DNA from: GCA-2748575 sp965222725 | GTDB lineage: Bacteria > Pseudomonadota > Gammaproteobacteria > Pseudomonadales > Ketobacteraceae | Length of the DNA: 64,000 nt | Assembly: GCA_965222725.1 (NCBI GenBank) | Contig: OZ244969.1 | Span: forward strand, 434,001 to 498,000 | Reading direction: 5' to 3' | Shown: positions 8,601 to 15,880 of the stretch, one piece after another | Layout: each line of letters opens with the position of its first letter | How positions within the stretch are numbered: position 1 is the stretch's first letter | Position numbers and translations under genes: made by a program | Notes under the pieces: model-generated | The model's database searches: none | The model's input: only the letters and a program-made list of their open reading frames with translations | Told to the model about the DNA's origin: nothing

Positions 8601-10134
8601 CCTCCAGGGTGCTCTGCTCATGTACCGACAGGGAAACGATCGCAGCTTTACTCTGCATTACCGACAGATCCATGGGCCAGGACATATTGGCGAAACCACC
8701 ACCCGTCAGGCTAACACCTTCTACCGGCGACTCAGCCTGATTGACCAGTACCGCGCGAATATCTTTGGCGCTCATTGCCGGGTTCTGGGATTTGATCAAT
8801 GCTGCCATTCCCGCCACAAAAGGGCTGGCCATACTGGTACCGGATTTTTCCTCATAACCCCCACCAATAACGGTGCTGTAGATCTTGTGACCCGGCGCAG
8901 CTATATCCACCCAAATACCATAGTTGCTAAAACCGGTGAGCCGGTCATTGGCATCCATGCTGGCAGCCACTGCCAGCACACTGCTGTAGGCCGCAGGAAA
9001 CTGAATATCGCTGGCACCGTCATTACCGGCCGCTGCCACCACCAGTACGTTTTGCTGATCACAATACGCCAGAACATCTTCATAAGCCCTGCTGGAAGAG
9101 GTTGAACCCAGACTCATATTCACGATATCGGCGTTATTGCCACAGGCATAGTAAAGCGACTCCAGAATATCCGACCGATAAAACAGGCCAAAGCCATCAG
9201 GCTTTTTAAACCCGGCACGCACCGGCATGATCTTGCTGCGCCAGCTCACACCGGCAATTCCCAGGCTGTTATTACCTTCTGCGGCAATAATCCCCGCCAC
9301 ATGCGTACCATGCCCCGCAACATCCATGGGATCATTATCCATCGGCGCCGGATCCTCATCAGGGTGCACCTCGGATTCCGATGCGGTCACAAAATCCCAG
9401 CCACGAACATCATCAATAAAACCATTGTTGTCATTGTCGATACCGTCGTCAGGTATTTCATCGGTGTTAACCCAGATATTATTCACCAGATCCGGATGGG
9501 TATAATCAACTCCGGTATCTATAACAGCAATAATGACCTCTTCACTGCCTTGCTGGTAATCCCAGAACCGGTCTACTCCGGTTGTATTCATAATCTGCTG
9601 CGAACGGGAATAGTCAGCATCATCAGGCGTCGTAACGTGGGTTTTATACACTGCATTTGGCTCTGCCCACTCGATCGCGGGATCTTTTGCCAAGGCCCTG
9701 ATCACCGCATCTGCATTCTGGCCCTTGCCAATACCCGCCTTATAGATTCGCGATGCCTGGACAGCATTTTTCCCTGCAACCTGCGCAGGTGTTGAAGCTG
9801 CTCTGGCTGCCTGTTTTACAGCTTGCTTCGCTGCACTCTGTTCAGATTTTGGCCCCAGCGCCCTTACTCTCCCAAGACCATATACACGACCAAGACCATA
9901 TTTTTCTGCGATAGACGATGCTTTATCCTCCGCATTGATATTCCTTTGCGAGGTTGCGGCAAGCGGTGCAGGCTGTGCCGGGTTATTGCCGGCTTGCTCT
10001 GTTTTTATCTTGAATATAATCTCCTGCCCCGCAGCATAAGCGGGCCGCTCCGAAGCCTGTACTGATATTGCTCCAATAGCACTACTGGCCATCACCACCC
10101 GCAGTAACAGTGCCTTGAACATCGGTTTCATCAT
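5608..10134 (-). CDS. Secreted S8 (subtilisin-type) serine protease with four C-terminal repeats
   Basis: 1508 residues from the ATG at 10134, chosen because AAGGGGA lies six bases upstream and a signal peptide follows (basic start, hydrophobic ALLLRVVMASSAIGAISV, then QASE). An open frame extends 20 codons further but without these signals. After an I9-like propeptide ending in IEWAEPN comes the S8 domain. The triad is Asp206 (AVIDTGVDYTHPDL), His275 (GHGTHVAG) and Ser434 (GTSMASPFVAG), with oxyanion Asn371 (AAAGNDGA). The middle third resembles a beta-propeller-like region. Residues about 1060-1430 hold four repeats of about 92 residues, followed by a tail with two cysteines. It is probably extracellular. 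No PEP-CTERM or autotransporter barrel is seen, so the export route beyond Sec is unknown. Confidence 0.92.
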   Translation of the reverse strand: MMKPMFKALLLRVVMASSAIGAISVQASERPAYAAGQEIIFKIKTEQAGNNPAQPAPLAATSQRNINAEDKASSIAEKYGLGRVYGLGRVRALGPKSEQSAAKQAVKQAARAASTPAQVAGKNAVQASRIYKAGIGKGQNADAVIRALAKDPAIEWAEPNAVYKTHVTTPDDADYSRSQQIMNTTGVDRFWDYQQGSEEVIIAVIDTGVDYTHPDLVNNIWVNTDEIPDDGIDNDNNGFIDDVRGWDFVTASESEVHPDEDPAPMDNDPMDVAGHGTHVAGIIAAEGNNSLGIAGVSWRSKIMPVRAGFKKPDGFGLFYRSDILESLYYACGNNADIVNMSLGSTSSSRAYEDVLAYCDQQNVLVVAAAGNDGASDIQFPAAYSSVLAVAASMDANDRLTGFSNYGIWVDIAAPGHKIYSTVIGGGYEEKSGTSMASPFVAGMAALIKSQNPAMSAKDIRAVLVNQAESPVEGVSLTGGGFANMSWPMDLSVMQSKAAIVSLSVHEQSTLEDFSFQAGERLLIKPTVRNFGREPETVSLTLLSDDPYISIADSSVVLGELMPDRKRTEGNDTFIVDVASGVPDNYRANIRIRLHNDAGVLSETQHTLELNSYFKTLTDGSPVNRAIGYRRPRLFEHGNGDISYLYKSQVAEDVIYHRIRNSHGHWSDAQALPMVGNQDIVHFEAAMDNLDRLHLVFSTDTDLQYAVYDGQWQVSVIDPEARPRSYDLKLSLSPEADVVIVWIEFQNGDPMLKQLRKQSGSWSPTETIASFPGMRIFDLEFARAKNGDEIVFWRQPDAGSFSGELMYAALNSGQELAPVSLTRINSILDVLVDSESNIHLAYHAESGGRYHRSYDGAGWSAANSLPTFNGGLVQGPGGVEWLYEKSDTIERIRLTDEGWSAPETFHLLAGKEGFLPASSQGDLLYARSGEALLATVTDYPGKGIYSINLYSSSSAGDRVVPKLIPQSSSEQSSELSAEIDNSLSGMYQGFEYAVGSAPGESDLLHWRDGSFADAVLSIPDPLRIKPVAGQEYYVSTRATGASGYRSAVASTDGITYVAPTGMISPVDGDTLSAYTETFSWHPVAGNNGYLLRFGTTPGGNELGVHFVDGSETRFTKTELPMDGSTVYVALAWSTEEQGLVIEEYEYTSATWTGMVTPADGSMFANSSQTFTWEAVPGNSGYLLKFGSTYDGNDLGVHFVESGTTSFTKNDLPMDGSTIHVSLSWSTDVYGLVTLEYEYTSAIQAGITSPEDGTVLNGATQTFEWVPVPDNNSYLLKFGSSPGGLEYGIHVIDPAVNAFTKSDLPTDGSVVYVTLAWSSSDMAGLAVRNYSYTAYQAQTAAPQMLSPAAGATLESDSQAFTWSPVPDASGYLLRAGSTGEGSSDLGEVILTDSAATGYTFAGLPTDGSNIYVMLRVLKENGDMASSHYTYTAATVLQAPVLDVTFRTSWTGATTTLSWRDAPTADIYRNNVLYAESSSENPMSIKTWWSNTRYSWKACLPGTDVCSENLQ
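5845..6960 (-). repeat. Four tandem ~92-codon repeats within the protease gene
   Basis: Each unit follows the plan P-x-DG-x-L/F...TF-W-PVPGNxGYLL-FG-S/T...LPxDGSxVYVxLxWS...YEYTSA. The three membrane-distal copies are closely alike and the fourth is divergent. They are predicted beta-sandwich (Fn3/Ig-like) modules that probably bind substrate or surface polymer. Confidence 0.8.
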
Positions 10135-10349
10135 ACCCGTTCCCCTTGGTATAGAATTCGCTGAATAAGCAGCGATAATTAAAAGCCCGGTCATGATAGA
10201 GGAATGGAGCGGATCACCGTATTCCTCAGAGAGGCTAACCCGAACGGGTAACTGCAGCTGGGTAATCCAAACTCAAGCCCATCCCCTGATGCAAAACAGT
10301 TAAGTTGTTAGAAGAAAAAGCGGAAGTTATGTGATAGCGTTCAGCGGCG

Positions 10350-12515
10350 ATGTTAAAAACAGTCCCCCTAAAGATTATTCTCTTTGCAGGTTTACTGGCA
10401 GGCCTTGTATTTGCCTGCAGCCTGTATATCAGCCTGACTGTTCCCAGGGTAGGGATGTCGCTTTCCTACTCCCACTCTGGCGAGGTCACTATTGAGCATA
10501 TTGAACCAGACTCTCCGGCAGCTCGCGCCGGCGTTACTGCCAACAGTGTTATTACAGCTATAGGCTCCGGCAAGAACAACCTTATTCCGCTGGATCGCAA
10601 CGCCATTATCAATGATCCCGACATACTGCCCGATTTCGCTGCCATCAATCACTACTTTCAAAAGCAGGCAATAATCAATCAGATTTTTGCGAACCCCACC
10701 GTGTATTTACAAACAAACCACCGGCAACTTTTTACAATCAGCTACGCAGAACAGTTCAAGGCTTTCTGGCTGCCTGGGTGGTACTGGTGGATGATGGCGA
10801 TGGGCAGCGGTATTTTTATATTTGCTGCCTCTGTTTACGGCCACGACAAAAGTAACAGCAGTGCGGTGTATTTGCTTATGACAGGCACCGGCCTGTGGCT
10901 GGCCAGTGTGTTGTATGCCACCTATGGATCCCGGGAACTGGCCACATTACCAATAGCCGTGTACTCAGGCATGATCAGTGGCAAGCACCTGTTTCTGTGC
11001 CTGTTCGCCATTGGCGGCGTTACGCTTATCTGGCGTTACCCCAACAGGTTCCGGCTTTCGGCCGGATACTGGCTTTACGTGGCAACCATTCTGGTATTCT
11101 GGCTGGTTAACAGCTTCCAGTTTTTTGAACTTCCCGTTCATACTTATTACCTGCTCCCCTATCTGGTTCCTACGCTGACCGGCGTGGCCCTTACCCTCAG
11201 GCAATATCTGGTATCCAGAACGGCACCGGTAAACAGAGCCATTGTGCTCTGGTTCAGTTCCGGCATCTGGATCTCTATCCTCATCATCTATCTGCTGCAT
11301 ATTCTACCCACGCTAATCACCGGATACCCCTATTCCAATCTGGTCGTTCAATACACCTTCTGCATTCTGTTTCTGGGCTTCGGCTTTGGGGTGATAAAAT
11401 ACCGCCTGTTCGATATTGACCGCTGGTGGTTCAATACCTGGTTAATGATTTTGCTGGCAACCGCAATCCTGCTGATTGATGTGCTGGTGGCCTGGGCCTG
11501 GAGTGAGCTTGAACAACAGGTGTTTATTGTGGCATTGCTGATATGCTTCTGGATCTACTTCCCGGCGAGGGAAAAGCTGTGGCGCATGATTTTTAAAAGA
11601 AAGGGAAACTACCAGATAAACGACTATCTTGCCGAGATGATTTCCTTATTTTCCGGGCCGTGCCCGGGTAACGAGCAGGAACGCTATCTGGCCTTGTTTC
11701 GTGCCATCTTCAATCCGGCATTCAGCCAGGCAGTGGAGCACACCCAAACGCCAGATACCGTAGCCATACAAAATCATGGTCTGACGCTGACGGTACCCGT
11801 AACCAGGACACAGGCAATACAGCTATCCGGCAAGAACCGGGGTGCCCGGCTGTTCACCAGCCAGGATGCCGCCTTTAGTGAATCAACAGTCACCATTGTA
11901 AAAAGAATTATCAACCTGACCGACGAACACAAAAAAGTGGAAGCCAATGAAAGAGCAAGGATAATGAGGGATCTTCACGACGATGTCGGCTCCAGGCTAC
12001 TTGATCTGATTCACGGAACCAGCGAATCAAAAGCGGTATCCTTGGCCAAGGATACTCTGAATGCACTCCGGTTAAGTGTTATGCCGCTGCACAGTAACGA
12101 GCCTCGCTTCCTGGATAGCAGCATTGCTCAGTGGCAAACTGAAATCCGCACCAGACTGGAAAATACCGGCATCAATCTGCAATGGCAGGTTCATACAACC
12201 AGCGATGCGACCCTGGATATCAGGGTATATATCAATACCACCAAAGTGCTGCGTGAACTGACCACCAATATGCTCAAGCACAGTAAAACCCGTACGCTGA
12301 AACTCAGTTTCAACACCAGCAGGCATAGCCTGAAAATCGCGATGCAACAAGAGGGAAACGCCTCTGACCCAGCCAGCTTCAAACCAGGAACCGGGCTGAA
12401 TAATATCGCCAGCAGAATGCAGGAAATTAACGGCCAGTTTGCAACCTGCCAGCAACAGGAGCAAGGCGAACTCGCTGTCAGCTATCAGCTAACTATTCCA
12501 CTGGAAACACCATGA
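10350..12515 (+). CDS. Sensor histidine kinase with N-terminal PDZ-like segment and multiple membrane spans
   Basis: 721 residues. One N-terminal membrane helix (about 8-30) leads into a periplasmic PDZ-like segment (VGMSLSYSHSGEVTIEHIEP then DSPAARAGV, about 34-75). About eight further hydrophobic segments (about 145-405) follow, then a cytoplasmic kinase of the HisKA_3/NarX-LiaS class. The phosphoacceptor is His543 in MRDLHDDVGSRLL, the N-box is LRELTTNMLKHS, and a GTGLNNIASRM glycine box follows. The gene overlaps the response regulator by four bases (ATGA). It is divergent from the secreted protease, with 215 bases between starts. The PDZ segment may read periplasmic protein C-termini or misfolding. 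Control of the protease is inference from position only. Confidence 0.88.
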   Translation: MLKTVPLKIILFAGLLAGLVFACSLYISLTVPRVGMSLSYSHSGEVTIEHIEPDSPAARAGVTANSVITAIGSGKNNLIPLDRNAIINDPDILPDFAAINHYFQKQAIINQIFANPTVYLQTNHRQLFTISYAEQFKAFWLPGWYWWMMAMGSGIFIFAASVYGHDKSNSSAVYLLMTGTGLWLASVLYATYGSRELATLPIAVYSGMISGKHLFLCLFAIGGVTLIWRYPNRFRLSAGYWLYVATILVFWLVNSFQFFELPVHTYYLLPYLVPTLTGVALTLRQYLVSRTAPVNRAIVLWFSSGIWISILIIYLLHILPTLITGYPYSNLVVQYTFCILFLGFGFGVIKYRLFDIDRWWFNTWLMILLATAILLIDVLVAWAWSELEQQVFIVALLICFWIYFPAREKLWRMIFKRKGNYQINDYLAEMISLFSGPCPGNEQERYLALFRAIFNPAFSQAVEHTQTPDTVAIQNHGLTLTVPVTRTQAIQLSGKNRGARLFTSQDAAFSESTVTIVKRIINLTDEHKKVEANERARIMRDLHDDVGSRLLDLIHGTSESKAVSLAKDTLNALRLSVMPLHSNEPRFLDSSIAQWQTEIRTRLENTGINLQWQVHTTSDATLDIRVYINTTKVLRELTTNMLKHSKTRTLKLSFNTSRHSLKIAMQQEGNASDPASFKPGTGLNNIASRMQEINGQFATCQQQEQGELAVSYQLTIPLETP

Positions 12516-13153
12516 TTAACAGCGCGCTCATTGTAGAAGACCACAACCTGATGCAAAACATATTCGCATCCATACTCGACCAGGCCTACCCCGGCATAAC
12601 AGTGACCATTGAAAATACTGTGGATAGCGGTATGCAGCAGGTAGCCACGTCAGTGTTTGATATTGCCCTGATTGACCTTAGCCTGCCGGATGGCAGCGGC
12701 GTTGATATTATTCGCCAGCTGAAATCCATTCAGAAACAGTGCTGTGTTGTCGTGATCACTATCTTTGACGACGACGATCACTTGTTTTCAGCCCTTGAAG
12801 CAGGCGCTGATGGCTACCTGCTGAAAGACGCACACCAGGAAAAACTGGTGACAGCACTCAAGGGTATCTGCATCGGCGAGCCGGCCTTGTCCCCCTCTAT
12901 AGCGCAGCGGCTGATCAGGAAATTCAACAAACCCTTACCTCAACCCCAAGAGAGTATTTTATCAAAACGGGAAGAAGCCGTTCTTACGCTGATCGCAAAG
13001 GGTTACAAACGCGCCGATGCCGCGACCGCCCTGGATATTTCTGAAAACACGGTGGCAGCTCATATAAAAAGCATCTATAAAAAGCTGGGTATATCCTCCC
13101 GAGCCGAAGCCAGCCTGGCAGCCACCCGACTGGGCTATATCGCGCCGGTTTAA
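12512..13153 (+). CDS. NarL/LuxR-family response regulator
   Basis: 213 residues. The receiver domain has acidic pocket residues near VEDH (9-11), phosphoacceptor Asp55 (ALIDLSLPDGSG) and the conserved lysine in GADGYLLKD. The C-terminal LuxR-type helix-turn-helix (about 148-210) shows LSKREEAVLTLIAKGY, then ISENTVAAHIKSIYKKLGI. It is translationally coupled to the upstream kinase by an ATGA overlap, so the two form a cognate pair. The 3' end overlaps the convergent HD-domain gene by four bases (TTAA serves as stop on both strands). Targets are unknown; the divergent protease promoter is the obvious candidate. Confidence 0.93.
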   Translation: MINSALIVEDHNLMQNIFASILDQAYPGITVTIENTVDSGMQQVATSVFDIALIDLSLPDGSGVDIIRQLKSIQKQCCVVVITIFDDDDHLFSALEAGADGYLLKDAHQEKLVTALKGICIGEPALSPSIAQRLIRKFNKPLPQPQESILSKREEAVLTLIAKGYKRADAATALDISENTVAAHIKSIYKKLGISSRAEASLAATRLGYIAPV

Positions 13154-13782
13154 AGCGCTGCAATTGCCCGCTCAACATTCTCCCGGGCTGATTGCTCGTA
13201 CAACTCACGAAAAAACGCCGAGCCATAAATGGCTTCCATATCCAGAAACATACGCAATATCTGTTTGCGCTGCCGGCGATAGATAAAGGAAGGCACCAGG
13301 CGGTATTCCCTGCGCACATTTTTTTCAAACTCGTCATACACGGTGGGTCTGGCGCCAAGAATCGTCAGATCAATATCCACCATCAGGCGCTCATCACCGG
13401 ATTTTTCTTCCTCGTTATGGAGAGTTGCCATGATCAGTTTGTAAATGCGTTTAATGCCATCCGGATGATAGCCCGCCTGCGACAGAAAGGATTCGGCCCA
13501 TAGGGCGCTATCCAGCTCGTTCTTGGATGAAAACGGCTTGTAGACCGCGTCATGGAACCAGATGGCCACCTCCACATCCTCCGGGTGTTTGAGCAGGTCC
13601 CGGGCCTGATCAAAATGCCGGAGCATGGCACTGATATGGCGGGTGGTGTGGTAGTGGCGGTGGGGCTGGGAATAGGCATCGATCAACGCCTGATAGCACG
13701 CCAGCGAAGGGGGCAACCCCATGGCCTCCATCAACGCTGCCCACCGCTCTTTATTCATTAGTGTCTTTGCTGTCGGACTCAT
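13150..13782 (-). CDS. Predicted HD-superfamily metal-dependent phosphohydrolase
   Basis: 210 residues from the ATG at 13782, which has GGAG and GGGAAGGG upstream; a frame twelve codons longer exists. The HD-type signature is spread over YHTTRHISAMLRHF and VAIWFHDAVYKPFSSKNE, giving His and His-Asp metal ligands, then LIMATLHN and MVDIDLTILG. Proteins of this architecture are widespread, about 200 residues long and biochemically poorly characterised. The gene is convergent with the response regulator, their stop codons sharing the sequence TTAA, so simultaneous transcription would produce antisense overlap. Confidence 0.8.
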   Translation of the reverse strand: MSPTAKTLMNKERWAALMEAMGLPPSLACYQALIDAYSQPHRHYHTTRHISAMLRHFDQARDLLKHPEDVEVAIWFHDAVYKPFSSKNELDSALWAESFLSQAGYHPDGIKRIYKLIMATLHNEEEKSGDERLMVDIDLTILGARPTVYDEFEKNVRREYRLVPSFIYRRQRKQILRMFLDMEAIYGSAFFRELYEQSARENVERAIAAL

Positions 13783-13881
13783 CCCTTCCCCAACTCCTGT
13801 AGACCTCACCCTAGCCAACCGAAAACCGGCAGCATTGTCAAGCCGGCAGGCCGCTTGTTTTTTGATCTAAATTACACATAA

Positions 13882-13935
13882 CTGCAATTTTTTTGTCACA
13901 TTCATGCGGATAGCCAGCCCCTTAATCGCTATAAT
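13882..13935 (+). promoter_or_regulatory. Pho-box-like site and -10-like hexamer before the Na+/Pi transporter gene
   Basis: CTGCAAT (13882-13888), four bases, then TTGTCAC (13893-13899) fits the spacing of PhoB half-sites (two 7-mers, 4-base gap), each half matching the consensus at 5 of 7 bases. A TATAAT occurs at 13930-13935, about 30 bases beyond, farther than in typical Pho promoters. Confidence 0.35.
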
Positions 13936-13978
13936 GCACGCCAATCTGTACAGTCACAAACATCCCGAACGGTGATTC

Positions 13979-15709
13979 ATGAGCTACTCGTTTTTTGATT
14001 TTTTGCAGCTGGTTGGCGCGCTGGGCATCTTCATCTATGGTATGAAAATCTTCAGTGAGGGGCTGCAAAAAATCGCGGGACAGCGGCTCAGGGCCATTCT
14101 CAGCGGCATGACACGAAACCGCGTTATCGGCGTGCTGACCGGTTTTGGTACCACGGCCATTACCCAATCGTCCTCCACTACCACCGTCATGGCCGTCAGC
14201 TTTGTCAACGCGGGACTGCTCAGTTTCGTGCAATCCACAGGCGTCATCATGGGTGCCAATATCGGCACCACCATTACCGCCTGGCTGGTGGCAATCTTCG
14301 GGTTCAAATTCAAGATCACCGCCATTGCTATTGCTGTCATCGGGCTTTTCTTTCCATTCATGTTTTCACGCAGCAGCCGCTGGCGGGTAATAGCCGAAGC
14401 CATGGTGGGCTTTGGTATTCTGTTTATCGGACTGGATTTTCTGAAGGGCGCCGTGCCGGATATTCGCTCCAACCCGGAAATGCTGACATTCCTGGATATG
14501 TTTACCGGATATGGCTATCTGAGCATGATTCTGTTTGTAATTGTCGGCACCCTGCTCACGCTGATTACCCAGTCGTCCTCCGCCGCCACCGCCATCACTC
14601 TGGTGATGCTGTTCGAAGGCTGGATCTCCTTTCCCATCGCCGCCGCCATGGTACTGGGTGAAAACATCGGCACCACCGTCACCGCCAACCTGGCAGCCCT
14701 GGTGGGCAATGTCCACGCGAAACGATCGGCACGCTTCCATTTTCTGTTTAATGTGATCGGCGTGATCTGGATGATGATCGTCATCTTCCCCATGCTCAGC
14801 CTGATCGATCAGGTGGTACAGTTCTTTACCGAAAAGCCCGTGTCCATTCTCAGTGGCGCCGAAGAGGCCCGCCCCAACGCTACCCTTGGGCTTTCCCTGT
14901 TCCATACCACCTTCAATGTGCTGAACGTAATCCTGCTGTTCGCCTTTGTGCCCTATCTTGTAAGGCTGGTGGAATACATTCAGCCAGACCGCGGCGGGGA
15001 AGACGACGAATTCCATCTGCGCTATATAGATCCGGGGGTAATGACGTCGCCATTGATTGCTGTGGAACAGGCGCAGAACGAAATCCAGCAGTTCACCGAA
15101 ATCGTGGAAAAGATGCATGACTGCGTGCACGACCTGCTGTTTGACCCGCAGGCCCCCCACGAAAAACTGGCAGAAAAGGTTCAGAAATATGAGGAAGCCA
15201 CCGATCGCCTGGAAATCGAAATTTCTGACTATCTGGTAAGAGTAAGCGAGCACACCAACCTGGAACACGAGCTCACGGCGCAAATCCGCTATATGCAAAC
15301 CATGATCAATGATCTGGAGCGAATTGCTGACATCTACTATCAGATCAGCAAGCTGGCCGACCGCATGAAACAGGCCGACACCGGCTGGCCGGAAGACGCC
15401 CGCTCCGATATGGTCGACATGATGGCAGCCCTGCGCAGTGCCATCACCAACATGAGCGCCAATGTTGCGCTGGATCCCCACGAAGTGAAACTGGACCAGG
15501 CCGTGGATCTGGAAATGACAGTAGACAAACTGCGCGACAAATTCCGCGACAATCATTTTAACCGCCTTGAACAAGGCGGCTACAGTACCCGCGCCGGGGT
15601 AACCTTTATTGACGTGCTGAACCGCATGGAACGTATCGGTGACCACGTACTGAATGTGAATGAATCTGCTGCCGGGCAGCGGCTGAAAGACTCCCGCATA
15701 GAAACCTGA
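13979..15709 (+). CDS. Na+/phosphate cotransporter family protein (NptA/YjbB type) with PhoU-like domain
   Basis: 576 residues. The N-terminal membrane part contains two inverted Na_Pi_cotrans repeats, each with the QSSS motif: ITQSSSTTTVMAVSF near residue 63 and ITQSSSAATAITLVM near residue 197. Glycine-rich reentrant segments (GANIGTTITAWL, GENIGTTVTANL) accompany them. After about residue 340 the protein becomes a cytoplasmic helical PhoU-like domain, rich in acidic and heptad-patterned residues. The family moves inorganic phosphate with sodium, or exports phosphate as in E. coli YjbB. A possible Pho box upstream suggests phosphate control. The start ATG follows GGTGATTC without a strong Shine-Dalgarno. 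Confidence 0.9.
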   Translation: MSYSFFDFLQLVGALGIFIYGMKIFSEGLQKIAGQRLRAILSGMTRNRVIGVLTGFGTTAITQSSSTTTVMAVSFVNAGLLSFVQSTGVIMGANIGTTITAWLVAIFGFKFKITAIAIAVIGLFFPFMFSRSSRWRVIAEAMVGFGILFIGLDFLKGAVPDIRSNPEMLTFLDMFTGYGYLSMILFVIVGTLLTLITQSSSAATAITLVMLFEGWISFPIAAAMVLGENIGTTVTANLAALVGNVHAKRSARFHFLFNVIGVIWMMIVIFPMLSLIDQVVQFFTEKPVSILSGAEEARPNATLGLSLFHTTFNVLNVILLFAFVPYLVRLVEYIQPDRGGEDDEFHLRYIDPGVMTSPLIAVEQAQNEIQQFTEIVEKMHDCVHDLLFDPQAPHEKLAEKVQKYEEATDRLEIEISDYLVRVSEHTNLEHELTAQIRYMQTMINDLERIADIYYQISKLADRMKQADTGWPEDARSDMVDMMAALRSAITNMSANVALDPHEVKLDQAVDLEMTVDKLRDKFRDNHFNRLEQGGYSTRAGVTFIDVLNRMERIGDHVLNVNESAAGQRLKDSRIET

Positions 15710-15880
15710 CCGTTGCCCGCTTATCCCGGGGCCACTCTGAGCGGGTACCCCGGGGGCATCCTGGCCAATTTGCCACTATTCTCAAGCATATTCAGCACCC
15801 GCCCCCCCGAATTCTTCAAGGCCATTGCCTGACAACCTGCTAACCTTAATAGAATACCAGTCATACAAACCCGGTTAGCT

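Noticed and set aside
14366..15646. Long minus-strand frame (426 codons) inside the phosphate-transporter gene
   Set aside because: It is antisense to a well-supported gene, His/Gln/Val-rich in the pattern typical of a shadow frame, and matches no family.
15725..15754. GC-rich inverted repeat CCCGGGG/CCCCGGG after the phosphate transporter gene
   Set aside because: No T-run follows, so an intrinsic terminator cannot be supported, though a weak one is possible.
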